Assembly (NCBI RefSeq): GCF_040412425.1
Contig: NC_089755.1
Span: 50,401,798 to 50,465,797 of the forward strand
Length of the DNA stretch: 64,000 nucleotides
Origin: Macrobrachium rosenbergii
Taxonomy: Eukaryota > Arthropoda > Malacostraca > Decapoda > Palaemonidae
Reading direction: 5' to 3'
The stretch's first letter is position 1. Each line of letters begins with the position of its first letter. Shown here in pieces: positions 25,378-38,156 of the stretch. The translations under genes and the position numbers were made by a program. The notes below the pieces were generated by a model. It was not told where the DNA came from. It saw only the letters and a list, made by a program, of their open reading frames with translations, and did not search any database.

Positions 25378-25475
25378 GAGAGAGAGAGAGAGAGAGAGAG
25401 AAATGACAATTATGGGAGGGTGCATAATGAAGTAATTACGAATTTAAACCTGTTTGAATTTACAGTGTGTGTGTG

Positions 25476-25515
<40 letters not shown>

Positions 25516-25594
25516 TGACAATTATGGGAGGGTGCATAATAAAATAATTACAAATTTAAACCTATTTAAGTTTACTGAGAGTATGTGTGTGTGC

Positions 25595-25647
<53 letters not shown>

Positions 25648-25729
25648 AATTATGGGAGGGTGCATAATGAAGTAATTACAAATTTAAACCTATTTAAATT
25701 TACTAAGAGTGTGTTTGTGTGTGTGGTGT

Positions 25730-25772
<43 letters not shown>

Positions 25773-25951
25773 GAAGACAATTATGGGAGGGAGCATAATG
25801 AAGTAATTACAAATTTAAACTTATTTAAGTTTACTAAGTGTATGTGTGTGTGAAAGAGAGAGAAAATGACTATTATGGGAGGGTGCATAATGAAGTAATT
25901 ACAAATTTAAACCTATTTAAATTTACTAAGGGCGTATATGTGTGTGTGTTT

Positions 25952-25999
<48 letters not shown>

Positions 26000-26030
26000 C
26001 GACAATTATGGGAGGGTGCTTAATGAAGCC
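25378..26030. repeat. Compound tandem array: (GA)n tracts alternating with a ~75-bp spacer
   Basis: Six spacer copies (ATGACAATTATGGGAGGGTG, AATGAAGTAATTAC, then TTTAAACCTATTTAA) each preceded by a (GT)n-(GA)n run. Unit length varies with the length of the microsatellite. Confidence 0.95.
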
Positions 26031-26317
26031 ATTGTAGATGTAAACAGCTCATTACTTCCTCAGAAGTACTATTTTGCTCCAGATTAGTCTTCATTTATAA
26101 CTATCATATAAACACCATCTGGCTGGATAGGGGTAGAGATCGATAGGATGATAACTCAAAGGATGCTTTATGGTCTTAGGACATCACTTGGCGAGATCTC
26201 TTAATCATTGATTGCAAGAACAACGTCAGTTTTGTGCCTTTTATTTTGTCTGGTACTGGTTAGTGGGCATCGATGCTTAGGAAATCTTTCCATCTACCCA
26301 ATCAAGGAAAAGGGTTC

Positions 26318-27570
26318 TGTTCCTTTACTGGTTATTATTAGAAAAAGGATTCGGCTCCTTTACTGGTTATTATTAGAGAAAGGATTCGGCTCCTTTACTG
26401 GTTATTATTAGAAAAAGGTTCTGTTCCTTTACTGGTTATTATTAGAAAAAGGATTCGGTTCCTTTACTGGTTATTATTAGAAAAAGGGTTCTGTTCCTTT
26501 ACTGGTTATTATTAGAAAAAGGATTCGGCTCCTTTACTGGTTATTATTAGAAAAAGGATTCGGTTCCTTGACTGGTTATTATTAGAAAAAGGGTTACTTT
26601 TAGAAAAAGGATTCGGTTCCTTTACCGGTTATCATTAGAAAAAGGATTCGGTTCCTTTATTGGTTATTATTAGAGAAAGGATTCGGTTCCTTTACCGGTT
26701 ATCATTAGAAAAAGGATTCGGTTCCTTTATTGGTTATTATTAGAGAAAGGATTCGGTTCCTTTACCGGTTATCATTAGAAAAAGGATTCGGTTCCTTTAT
26801 TGGTTATTATTAGAGAAAGGATTCGGTTCCTTTACTAGTTATTATTAGAAAAAAGATTCTGTTCCTTTACTGGTTATTATTAGAAAAAGGATTCGGTTCC
26901 TTTACTGGTTATTATTAGAAAAAGGATTCGGTTCCTTTACTGGTTATTATTAGAAAAAGGATTCGGTTCCTTTACTGGCTATTATTAGAAAAAGGATTCG
27001 GTTCCTTGACTGGTTATTATTAGAAAAAGGGTTATTATTAGAAAAAGGATTCGGTTCCTTTACCGGTTATCATTAGAAAAATGATTCGGTTCCTTTACTG
27101 GTTATTATTAGAAAAAGGATTCGGTTCCTTTACCGGTTATCATTAGAAAAAGGATTCGGTTCCTTTACTGGTTATTATTAGAAAAAGGATTCGGTTCCTT
27201 TACTGGTTATTATTAGAAAAAGGATTCGGTTCCTTTACTGGTTATTATTAGAAAAAGGATTCGGTTCCTTTACTGGTTATTATTAGAAAAAGGATTCGGC
27301 TCCTTTACTGGTTATTATTAGAAAAAGGATTCGGCTCCTTTACTGGTTATTATTAGAAAAAGGATTCGGTTCCTTTACTGGTTATTATTAGAAAAAGGAT
27401 TCGGTTCCTTTACTGGTTATTATTAGAAAAAGGATTCGGTTCCTTTACTGGTTATTATTAGAAAAAGGATTCAGTTCCCTTATTGGTTATTATCAGAGAA
27501 AGGATTCGGTTCCTTTGCTGGTTATTATTAGAAAAAGGATTCGGTTCCTTTACCGGTTATTATTAGAAGT
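26318..27570. repeat. 35-bp minisatellite, about 36 copies
   Basis: Unit built on GGATTCGGTTCCTTTACTGG plus TTATTATTAGAAAAA. Variants include GGCTCC, ACCGGTTATCATTAG and a few short truncated units (26590, 27020). Variant pairs recur at a 70-bp period (26620-26815). Confidence 0.97.
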
Positions 27571-27885
27571 ATTTCATCTCGATTTCATCTCAGGAACAAA
27601 ACGGCTTTCAAAGTCTCCATTCAGACGCACGCTTAGTTTTAAAATAAATTAAATCTCACAAATGTACGTTAGAAATACAGTGCCTCCTCTACTACCAAGC
27701 TTTGGAAATCGCCTGATTAAGTTTTGACTCACTTATAATGTTCCCTTCTTCTAGAAGCGCGCCCTCATTTCCTTAATGATTTTGACCACTATTTACTTTC
27801 TCTGTACGTGGTTGCACAGACTCTCATCGCCAAGCATGTGTGCACATTGGAGTGGCTATAGAATAGGGAGCAAACGAGAAGAGAG
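27571..27885. other. Unique sequence
   Basis: Ends in a short (GA)n run (27880-27917); no feature. Confidence 0.45.
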
Positions 27886-27954
27886 AGAGAGAGAGAGAGA
27901 AGAGAGAGCGAGAGAGGGTTTACCGCCTGCTGTTAGGTAATACCTCAGCAATAT

Positions 27955-28130
27955 AAGTTTATACCTGGACACCTCTTTTTCGGGAAGAGCGAAGGTTATG
28001 GGGAGGTTCGGGTGCTGCGGAGCAGGAAGAATACTCTCGTTTCCTCAACGTGAAACACTTTTCCTCCGGCTAATGGATTCCGTAACTGGCGTTTGGATGG
28101 AGACGGATAAAATCGGGGAGCCATAAAAAC
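27955..28130 (-). repeat. Family D dispersed repeat, copy 2 (reverse)
   Basis: Reverse complement of 2413-2590 with moderate divergence. Shared stretches include CCTGGACACCTCTTTTTCGG and TAATGGATTCCGTAACTGG. Confidence 0.85.
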
Positions 28131-28795
28131 TAATGTTATTGCTCGGGAAAGGAAACCCACGTAAAGCTTGTTTTCCAGTGGTGGAATATTTTTATCGCCC
28201 TTTCATAACTCCCGATGCCGGTATCTTAGGTGGAATGTAATCCTTTCCCAAAGTCCAGTTTCATTTAGGACGCGCTTAACGAAAAGCATAGAGATTCTCA
28301 GTCCAACGTGAAAGAGGGAAGTGGTGCGCTTTATATGAGAGGGAGAGATGGGAAAGAACGAAGGGTTATTTTGATCATGTTTCGCTTTGATCTTCCGAAA
28401 AGAGAATTTGGTTGATTATGTTTCTCACTCATCCTCAGACGCCGGCCGCCTAATGGTTTTTATTTCCACTGATTGTGGTGTTTTGTATCTTTGTGAATAA
28501 TGATAATAATAATAATAATAATAAATCAACATCGCTACTGTCTCGAATTTTAATTCATTGATCTTTGTAGATTTGCTGAGTGAAATTATGGGTTAAGATT
28601 TTTGCATGAATATTGATAAATCAGTTAAATACTCTTTTCATCCAGTTTGTAAGTTCGAAGTTCAAACTAAGTACAAAACTAATATGACTAAGTTAATACT
28701 TTTAATAGAAAATGTATATAGGATTTTAATGAAGACTGGGATGAAGAAGAAAATACGGATGAATTCTCAAAAAATGGATATTCTAAATCAAAATT
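28131..28795. other. Unique sequence
   Basis: Short (AAT)n run at 28502-28523; no gene. Confidence 0.45.
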
Positions 28796-28824
28796 AGTGT
28801 GTGTGTGTGTGTGTGTGTGTACGT

Positions 28825-28856
<32 letters not shown>
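28796..28856. repeat. (GT)n(GA)n microsatellite
   Basis: About 12 GT then 13 GA units. Confidence 0.96.
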
Positions 28857-28858
<2 letters not shown>

Positions 28859-29394
28859 GGGGTGGTGGGGGGATGGGAAGATTGTGATACAGAACGCAAA
28901 AGCTCAAGTTTAATGACTGTGTGCACTTAACCCTAAAAGCCTATCTGTATGTGATTCCAACGAAGTTTTGTTTTTATATAAAACTTAACGAAAATCTTCC
29001 CAAGAACAAAAATGTTTTATGAATGTCGTAAATTCGTGATATCAGAGGGCTGGCTTATTAGACAAATTCTTAATAAAAAAAATTTCCTGATAAAAAAAAT
29101 AAAAAAACCTGGCGAACTTTTTATATTACAGGATTAAAACCTTGAGAACTAAAATTTCTTGGTCAGTCTTTTGTGATCCTGAGTCTCATCAGCATTGTCA
29201 AAAATAACTCAAATCAAAACTTCTTAATCCCATCGTCAGAAGAATATACTAATAATAATAACAACGCCGTCTCTTCAGTTAATGAAGCCTCTCCTGATTC
29301 TTTGCAGAATTTCGAAATGTCTTACAGTATTGTACAGGGAAAGATATTTTTATAACATAATCTGTCATCTTCATTTTCATCATCTCCGGCGCTG

Positions 29395-29399
<5 letters not shown>

Positions 29400-29431
<32 letters not shown>
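29400..29431. repeat. Poly(T) run
   Basis: About 31 T; could be the poly(A) tail of a reverse-oriented retrocopy, but no retrocopy is recognised next to it. Confidence 0.9.
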
Positions 29432-29434
<3 letters not shown>

Positions 29435-29838
29435 TTCACTCCCACAATTGGGAATTCCAACTCTTCTCATTCCAACTAGAACCAACCTGACGTTATTGCA
29501 TACGGTTATCGCCCGGGGTGTGAAGACATATCCAAGCCATCTCCATCTCCCTTCAACCATTATCTCATCCACGTGTGATGCTGCTAATATTCTACTTATG
29601 GCTTTATCCCCAAATGAACAAAATCCTTTAGATATAAGTTTCATTAAAATACTATGATTTATGTCCATGTAGAAGTACGGATCATCCATGGTAAAATTTT
29701 GCTGAAAGCAAGAAGGGTCTGTATTTATTTACGAGAATTCCTTTAAGCTACTCAGTGATGGGAATATCATCTTTATTCAGACTGTGTTCAGGGAACAGGC
29801 CAAAATACCAATTACTCGGCAGGCTTATTATGCCAAGA

Positions 29839-32575
29839 AAGAAACGGACCTTGCAAAATTCGTAAGTGAATACGTGTAAGAAACAGACCTCGAAAAATTC
29901 GTAAGTGAATACGTGTAAGAAACAGACCTTTCAAAATTCGTAAGTGAATACGTGTAAGAAACAGACCTTTCAAAATTCGTAAGTGAATACGTGTAAGAAA
30001 CAGACCTTTCAAAATTCGTAAGTGAATACGTGTAAGAACCAGACCTTGCAAAATTCGTAAGTGAATACGTGTAAGAACCAGACCTTTCAAAATTCTTAAG
30101 TGAATACGTGTAAGAAACAGACCTTGCAAAATTCGTAAGTGAATACGAGTAAGAACCAGACCTTTCAAAATTCGTAAGTGAATACGTGTAAGAACCAGAC
30201 TTTGCAAAATTCGTAAGTGAATACGTGTAAGAAACAGACCTTGCAAAATTCGTAAGTGAATACGTGTAAGAAACAGACCTTGCAAAATTCGTAAGTGAAT
30301 ACGAGTAAGAACCAGACCTTTCAAAATTCGTAAGTGAATACGTGTAAGAACCAGACTTTGCAAAATTCGTAAGTGAATACGTGTAAGAACCAGACCTTGC
30401 AAAATTCGTAAGTGAATACGTGTAAGAAACAGACCTTTCAAAATTCGTAAGTGAATACGTGTAAGAAACAGACCTTTCAAAATTCGTAAGTGAATACGTG
30501 TAAGAACCAGACCTTTCAAAATTCGTAAGTGAATACGTGTAAGAACCAGACCTTTCAAAATTCGAAAGTGAATACGTGTAAGAACCAGACCTTGCAAAAT
30601 TCGAAAGTGAATACGTGTAAGAACCAGACCTTGCAAAATTCGTAAGTGAATACGTGTAAGAACCAGACCTTTCAAAATTCTTAAGTGAATACGTGTAAGA
30701 AACAGACCTTGCAAAATTCGTAAGTGAATACGAGTAAGAACCAGACCTTTCAAAATTCGTAAGTGAATACGTGTAAGAACCAGACTTTGCAAAATTCGTA
30801 AGTGAATACGTGTAAGAAACAGACCTCGAAAAATTCGTAAGTGAATACGTGTAAGAAACAGACCTTGCAAAATTCGTAAGTGAATACGTGTAAGAACCAG
30901 GCCTTGCAAAATTCGTAAGTGAATACGTGTAAGAAACAGACCTCGAAAAATTCGTAAGTGAATACGTGTAAGAAACAGACCTTGCAAAATTCGTAAGTGA
31001 ATACGTGTAAGAACCAGACCTTGCAAAATTCGTAAGTGAATACGTGTAAGAAACAGACCTCGAAAAATTCGTAAGTGAATACGTGTAAGAACCAGACCTT
31101 GCAAAATTCGTAAGTGAATACGTGTAAGAACCAGACCTTGCAAAATTCGTAAGTGAATACGTGTAAGAACCAGACCTTGCAAAATTCGTAAGTGAATACG
31201 TGTAAGAACCAGACCTTTCAAAATTCGTAAGTGAATGCGTGTAAGAACCAGACCTTGCAAAATTCGTAAGTGAATACGTGGAAGAACCAGACCTTGCAAA
31301 ATTCGTAAGTGAATACGTGTAAGAACCAGACCTTGCAAAATTCGTAAGTGAATACGTGTAAGAACCAGACCTTGCAAAATTCGTAAGTGAATACGTGTAA
31401 GAACCAGACCTTGCAAAATTCTTAAGGGAATACGTGTAAGAACCAGACCTTGCAAAATTCGTAAGGGAATACGTGTAAGAAACAGACCTTGCAAAATTCG
31501 TAAGTGAATATGTGTAAGAACCAGACCTTTCAAAATTCGTAAGTGAATACGTGTAAGAACCAGACCTTGCAAAATTCGTTAGTGAATACGTGTAAGAACC
31601 AGACCTTGCAAAATTCGTAAGTGAATATGTGTAAGAACCAGACCTTGCAAAATCCATAAAGGAATACATGTAAGAACCAGACCTTGCAAAATCCGTAAGT
31701 GAATACATGTAAGAACCAGACCCTGCAAAATTCGTAAGTGAATACGTGTAAGAACCAGACCCTGCAAAATTCGTAAGTGAATACGCGTAAGAACCAGACC
31801 TTGCAAAATTCGTAAGTGAATACGTGTAAGAACCAGACCTTGCAAAATTCGTAAGTGAATACGTGTAAGAACCAGACCTTGCAAAATTCGTAAGGGAATA
31901 AGTGTAAGAACCAGACCTTGCAAAATTCGTAAGTGAATACGTGTAAGAACCAGACCTTGCAAAATTCGTAAGTGAATACGTGTAAGTACCAGACCTTGCA
32001 AAATTCGTAAGTGAATACGTGTAAGAACCAGACCCTGCAAAATTCGCAAGTGAATACGTGTAAGAACCAGACCCTGCAAAATTCGTAAGTGAATACGTGT
32101 AAGAACCAGACCCTGCAAAATTCGTAAGTGAATACGTGTAAGAACCAGACCCTGCAAAATTCGCAAGTGAATACGTGTAAGAACCAGACCTTGCAAAAGT
32201 CGTAAATGACTACGTGTAAGAACCAGACCCTGAAAAATTCGCAAGTGAGTACGTGTAAGAAACAGACCTTGCAAAATTCGTAAGTGAATACGTGTAAGAA
32301 CCAGACCCTGCAAAATTCGCAAGTGAATACGTGTAAGAACCAGACCTTGCAAAAGTCGTAAATGACTACGTGTAAGAACCAGACCCTGAAAAATTCGCAA
32401 GTGAATACGTGTAAGAAACAGACCTTGCAAAATTCGTAAGTGAATACGTGTAAGAACCAGACCCTGCAAAATTCGCAAGTGAATACGTGTAAGAAACAGA
32501 CCTTGCAAAATTCGTAAGTGAATACGTGTAAGAAACAGACCTTGCAAAATTCGTAAGTGAATACGTGTAGAAGTC
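29839..32575. repeat. 39-bp minisatellite, about 70 copies
   Basis: Unit = GACCTTGCAAAATTCGTAAG followed by TGAATACGTGTAAGAACCA. The period of 39 (13 codons) keeps two minus-strand frames open, giving hydrophobic LVLTRIHLRILQG and polar SYTYSLTNFARSG repeats. No start context, splice signals on the sense strand or domain support a gene. Local higher-order periods of 117 and 585 bp are visible. Confidence 0.97.
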
Positions 32576-33193
32576 AAAATGGGCGACAGAAAAAAAAAAA
32601 ACTGCCAGGACGACGGCAAAGGGGGGGGGCGGTGTTGCTCATTAAGGGACAAAACGAGGCACGAGGAGATGCAGACGTGTGTTTTCCTTTCATTAAGTGT
32701 TTCGGCTTTCTTTAACAAGCTGCCTTATTATGCCAGCTGTTTAATTTGCTGAGGAGCGGAGGCCTTTAGGACATGTAGTGTTACGCCTTTTTCGCCCCAG
32801 GTCCAAGGAAAACTATGAAAACGAAAAGAGAATGATGAAGTACAGAGCTAAACCAATAAGAAGAGAAAGGCTTTGAATTTCAGGAAAAGCAAAATACTTC
32901 ATTATTTGTTTGAGTGAGGATTGTTGATCCATCCGTGATGAAACGGGCAAAACTATCTCTCTCCGCTTATTTTTATAGCTTCTTTTTCTTCGTCTTATCA
33001 GCTTAATCCCAAGTCGGGGTTGCTGTCTTCAATGAGCCTTTTCCAGGTGTTCCTAACGCTCGTTGAATGGATCATTTGATCATTTGTTTTGGCAGATTTT
33101 TTAGAGACGGGTGTCCTTCCTGACTCCCTCCCTATCTATCCGGGCTAGGGAAAGATAAAAAAGGCATAATTATTCACACTGTTGTTTATAGTC
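32576..33193. other. Unique sequence
   Basis: Starts with a 12-A run and a 9-G run, then featureless. Confidence 0.45.
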
Positions 33194-33513
33194 GCCGTAG
33201 GGGCGGTAGTGCCGTCAGTGCACCTCGTGCGGTGCACTGTAGGCATTACTTAAGGTTCTTTGCAGCGTCCCTTCGGCCCTTAGCTGCAACCCCTTTCATT
33301 CCTTTTACTGTACCTCCGTTCATACTCACTTTTTCATCTTACTTTCCACCCTCTCCTAACAATTGAAACAATTGATTCATAGTGCATGTGCGAAGTTTTC
33401 CTCCTGTTACACCTTTCAAACCTTTTACTCTCAATTTCCCTTTCAGCGCTGAATGACCTCATAGATCCCAGTACTTGGCCTTTGGCCTAAATTCTACATG
33501 CTCTTCCTATTCC
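33194..33513 (+). mobile_element. SINE-like family A, copy 8
   Basis: Full-length; contains a small duplication AACAATTGAAACAATTGA. Confidence 0.92.
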
Positions 33514-33517
33514 TATT

Positions 33518-33554
33518 GTTTATAGTTTTGCGCAGCAACTCAAAACTATAAACA
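33518..33554. other. Perfect hairpin
   Basis: GTTTATAGTTTTG and CAAAACTATAAAC arms around an ~11-nt loop, right after SINE copy 8. Confidence 0.8.
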
Positions 33555-33817
33555 GTAAACTCGTGCTGTTCATTATAGCCAAGGAAATGTAGGGAGACGA
33601 ATTTATTTTTCCTGGCAGCCAAATGCCTCTCTGCTAATTAGTCATTATACCTTCGTATAATGACTTCATTAACTTGGAGCTTTACCAAATCCTGCTTTGG
33701 TGCAACTGCTTCTTGGGTACGCTTTCTTCGTCTTTTATTCTCTCTCAGTTGTTTACTTTTCATGGTGTACTTAATAGGTACCTCAATCTTCCGTTTATCT
33801 CTATTCACATTACAAAT

Positions 33818-33831
33818 ATGTATACATATAT

Positions 33832-33908
<77 letters not shown>

Positions 33909-33951
33909 CATATATATATATATATACATATGTATTTGTACACACACACAC

Positions 33952-34006
<55 letters not shown>
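33818..34006. repeat. (AT)n microsatellite with (CA)n interruption
   Basis: Two AT arrays (33839-33902 and 33956-34006) joined by ATACATA and CACACACA. Confidence 0.96.
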
Positions 34007-34011
<5 letters not shown>

Positions 34012-34795
34012 CAGGTTACGTCATTGGCCAGAATAGTGAAGAGGCTCAGTAATTTACAGTTTCCTTTATAAGTAACTCTAAATCCACTTCAGTAAAATGA
34101 TTATGGGCTTTGGTTTTACTGTCCTAATCTTCTTAAGCTCTTGTCTGTATCTCTAAATAGCAAAGCACAGTATTTGCGGTGTTTCGTGTGTTATGAAATT
34201 TACAAGCCATTAGCACTGCCGTATAGATAGGCTAAATGGCGGAAAATAGTTACTTTTGGAAATTTCTCACATATCACGGGATAAAGTGTAGCCATAAAAA
34301 ACATTCATTATGATACATCAAAATATCTTTGATGTTGGGCGTTGGGGAAAATAATGCTGGTTGCAATTGATAACCTGGATTGCAGTGGGGTTTATCAGCA
34401 AATAAACAAAAAATTCACGTTGTTTACCCCTGAGTGATTTTTCGATCCCATCCACTTTGATGTAGTAGGCAATTTATAAATTGTTTTGTTTGTTATTATT
34501 ATTTAGGTTCATGAGAACAATGAAAGCATTAAAATTTCGCAGACTTCAGCGTCAAATGGCTCGATCAGTTTGTGCCCTTCCGATTTTTAGATTATATTTA
34601 AGATGAGGTTACTTGAGTTCCTTGTCTTCTTTTGCATGGCTGATGGAGGAAGAGGAATGGCTACTTGTCTATGGTTGCCGATATTTCTTGGTGGAAACAT
34701 AATCCACACAGGCTGCTGATCAAAACCAGTTTTGGTTTACTTGCGTGACCGAAAGATTTAAAGCACAACAAGTATGAATGATTACCATTCAAATA
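34007..34795. other. Unique sequence
   Basis: No supported feature. Confidence 0.45.
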
Positions 34796-35103
34796 CCCCC
34801 GTAGTGGGGTAGTGCCGTCAGTGCATCTCATGCGGTGCACTGTAAGCATTACTTAGGGTTCTTTTCAGCGTCCCTTCGGCCCCTAGCTGCAGCCCCTTTC
34901 ATCCATTTTACTCTACCTGCTTTCATATTCTTTTTCTTCCATCTTACTTCCCACCCTCTCCTAACAATTGTTTCAAGGTGCAACTGCGAGGTTTCCTCCT
35001 GTTACACCTTCCAAACCTTCTTACTCTCAATCTCCCTTTCAGCGCTGAATGACCTCATAGGACCCATCTCTTGGCCTTGGCCCAAAATTCTATATTCCAT
35101 TCC
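34796..35103 (+). mobile_element. SINE-like family A, copy 9
   Basis: CCCCCGTAGTGGGG 5' palindrome to TATATTCCATTCC tail. Confidence 0.92.
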
Positions 35104-35165
35104 GCTATTCAAAGACATACAGATAATGATGTACATTTAAGTAAAACGTTTGAGTCTTGTTTTAT

Positions 35166-35167
<2 letters not shown>

Positions 35168-35215
<48 letters not shown>

Positions 35216-35232
35216 GAGAGAGAGAGAGAGCC
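35168..35232. repeat. (GA)n microsatellite
   Basis: About 32 GA units with one GTGA interruption. Confidence 0.97.
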
Positions 35233-35867
35233 ACTGGTGTAAGGGCTACAGTATTTCTTTAAAAAAAAATACAGCCTGTTATGAAGAAAGAAATATGTAG
35301 CAAAGAAAGCGCAACTAGGGAGAGGGTGGCAAACAAATGGACAACAGCGAAAGCACAAAATGGCAGAACAGTAAAAGCCAGGTATAGACAGATAGAGAGC
35401 AATACAAGTACTGTACACTCGTACAGACAGAGAACGAGTGAGAGAAACCTATAACTGTTATTGACTCAAAATAAAAAAAAAATGGGGGATACGACAACAA
35501 TGTTTTCGCGCTCAGTACGAACTCAGTTGCGAAGGGTAACCTTGTTATCAAAGAAGTTTGAGGAGGAGAGTGTTCAGAAAGTTGGTTTTCAACATTTGTT
35601 CACTTTGGAAGTGAAAGCGTGTCAGGAGAAACAGACCCATTAATTCTGGAGATTAATGGGTCGTTAGAGAACTTGCGACAGAGTGCTGAGGACTTTTCGC
35701 TTACGTTGGGAAATTTACACAGTAGAAAAATCATTAAGCCTAAATTTTACTATTTCTTGTTGTTTGGTCTTGGGTTCAGTTTGTGACAGCTCGATCCAGG
35801 ATTATCCTGGATTATCTTTCTGTTTATTACCCTTTAACAACTGACCATCTGGTATTCTTGTTCTTTT

Positions 35868-35873
<6 letters not shown>
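35233..35873. other. Unique sequence with a small hairpin
   Basis: GACCCATTAATT and GATTAATGGGTC around 35635-35663 form a hairpin; no gene. Confidence 0.5.
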
Positions 35874-35949
<76 letters not shown>

Positions 35950-35978
35950 ACATATACATATATATATGTATATATAGG
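35874..35978. repeat. (AT)n microsatellite
   Basis: AT array with ATGTATGTATG end. Confidence 0.96.
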
Positions 35979-36960
35979 TGGTTCCAGAAAAAACAAGACT
36001 TTTTCGTGCAATGATGAATGATGTACCCTGTGCAGAAAAATTTATATGTGTGTGTGTGTACACGCGCCTGCAAGTGATTTTGTCAAGCAATTAAGGATTT
36101 CTTTATCAATCTCAACGGGAGTTCTCAGTAGGAACCTTGCCACAGGGTAAATGAAAACATTTGTCTCAAATATAATGTCGAATGCTGTCCGTCAGCCAAG
36201 GACTTTCAAAAAGGGGATTTCGACCCTGCATGAAACCTCTATTGTTAGAAAATAATGCCAAGTTTGTACAAGAGTTCTTTAATTACTTGAGTGAAAACGT
36301 CAGAATCTTACTTGCCAGTTAACTTTCAGAACTGTAACTTTCCACTTTTGGTATTCGATGAAAATTACTAAGAAATATAAAAAGATGGATATCAAAAACA
36401 AGTAAATTAAATTGAATAAAATGGCGGATGTTATATTCTGACCCCACGGTAAAAATAATCAAAAATATGCAAAAAATACACACTGAAATATAGACCATAC
36501 CGAGTGGCATCACAAGTCTCGGATCAAAGAGATTCCAGCGTATGATGTACAGCTTTTTTGGAAGCATGACCGAATTCTGTAACAATGTGCGTGTTAATTA
36601 AAATATTAATTCTTCTGCCTATTTTTTTAAAAGCATCAAAGCGCTGATTCACCAGCTTTTAATAGACACGGGAAAATTGTAGCGCAGTCACTTTCGTCTT
36701 AGTTAACCTCCGGTTATGTAACCTTGGCTCCTCCCCCGCCCCCCCCCCCACACACACACCTTTACTGTGTGAGTGTTATTGTGTGGGGGGGCGGGTGTTA
36801 TCTGGACTACACCCAGGAATTTAGTTGCCAGTCCCATTGGCCTTAGCATTTAAAAACATTGTGTTACAGCAAATGCGTATGTTATGAAATCAATGACCGT
36901 CGAAAAGGCCCCCACCCCCTTTTTTTTTTTTTTTGAAGGGTCAGCGATCTTGTCTGAGCA
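35979..36960. other. Unique sequence
   Basis: Contains a C-run/CA patch (36733-36760) and a GGGGGGGCGGG patch (36785-36795) that could pair; no gene. Confidence 0.45.
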
Positions 36961-37097
36961 GAGAGAACCAAAGTTGTTGATGTTGTATGAATTACACAGT
37001 ATTATGAAAACAATAAATATTATCTGAGAGAACCAAATTTATTGATGTTGGCGTGTAATTCATGTACAGTATTATGAAAACAATAAATATTATCTGA
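36961..37097. repeat. Tandem duplication, unit ~69 bp
   Basis: GAGAGAACCAAA..T.TTGATG and CAGTATTATGAAAACAATAA with ATATTATCTGA occur twice. Confidence 0.92.
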
Positions 37098-37259
37098 AAG
37101 CAGGGAGGCCCAGGGTCCATCGCTCGATGGAAGGGACGATTGCACCCGCTCCTGAACCATTTTACCTCTTGTGACCTAAGCAGTGAACTAGCAACGTACC
37201 TGAGAGTTCGTCGATTGTTGTTGATCGCCGTCAACGAAGGGCATGAGTGACTGGAAACC

Positions 37260-37498
<239 letters not shown>

Positions 37499-37840
37499 AA
37501 ACATACATATACGTATATGTGACATATATACATACACAGATACGTGAGTAGGTTTCGTGCCTACAAACACGTACATCCACAAAGTAGGAATATGAGAATC
37601 AGTAGCTCACAGTACTCTCAAGGCCATCGATGAGCATATACGTAAGGTCGGATACCACGTGGCGTCCTTCCGGGAAACGGCAATAAAATAGTAGCGCGAA
37701 AGACGATTCCATCGCTATTTATAGCTTGGTTGCCGACAGTGAGTAATAAACCGTGATGAGATGGCGTGCTGTATGGAGGAAGTCGCGATATGAAAAGCTC
37801 AGAATCACAATGGGACTGGCGTCACACTTCTGGGGGTTTT

Positions 37841-37929
37841 TTTATGCCCCTGCCAAGGACGATGATAGCCTTATGCCCCTGCCAAGGACGATGATAGCCT
37901 TATGCCCCTGCCAAGGACGATGATAGCCA
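37841..37929. repeat. 29-bp tandem repeat, three copies
   Basis: CCCCTGCCAAGGACGATGAT AGCCTTATG repeated without change. Confidence 0.97.
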
Positions 37930-37963
37930 GATGCTATGCCTTGTGCGTATGCGTGCCCGCGTT

Positions 37964-37965
<2 letters not shown>

Positions 37966-38011
<46 letters not shown>
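37966..38011. repeat. (GT)n(GA)n microsatellite
   Basis: Short compound dinucleotide tract. Confidence 0.93.
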
Positions 38012-38012
<1 letters not shown>

Positions 38013-38156
38013 ATCACAGCCAATGCCTGACTGCAGCTGACGACAGGTTGAAACGGTGAACAGAAGAGTACTTAACAAAGAGGAACATAATGTAATCAAA
38101 TAGAAAATCTCAGAAATTAAGCGTGAATTATAGCCTATGAGTCTGCTGGAAGATCC

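Noticed and set aside
25378..27570. CRISPR-like array (regular repeats)
   Set aside because: Direct repeats without unique spacers in a eukaryotic context; these are minisatellites.
29400..29431. Poly(T) as the tail of a processed pseudogene
   Set aside because: No coding remnant on the appropriate side.
29812..31708. Two overlapping minus-strand ORFs of ~590-630 codons
   Set aside because: They are the two open frames of a 39-bp minisatellite whose period is a multiple of three; no start context, domain or splice evidence.
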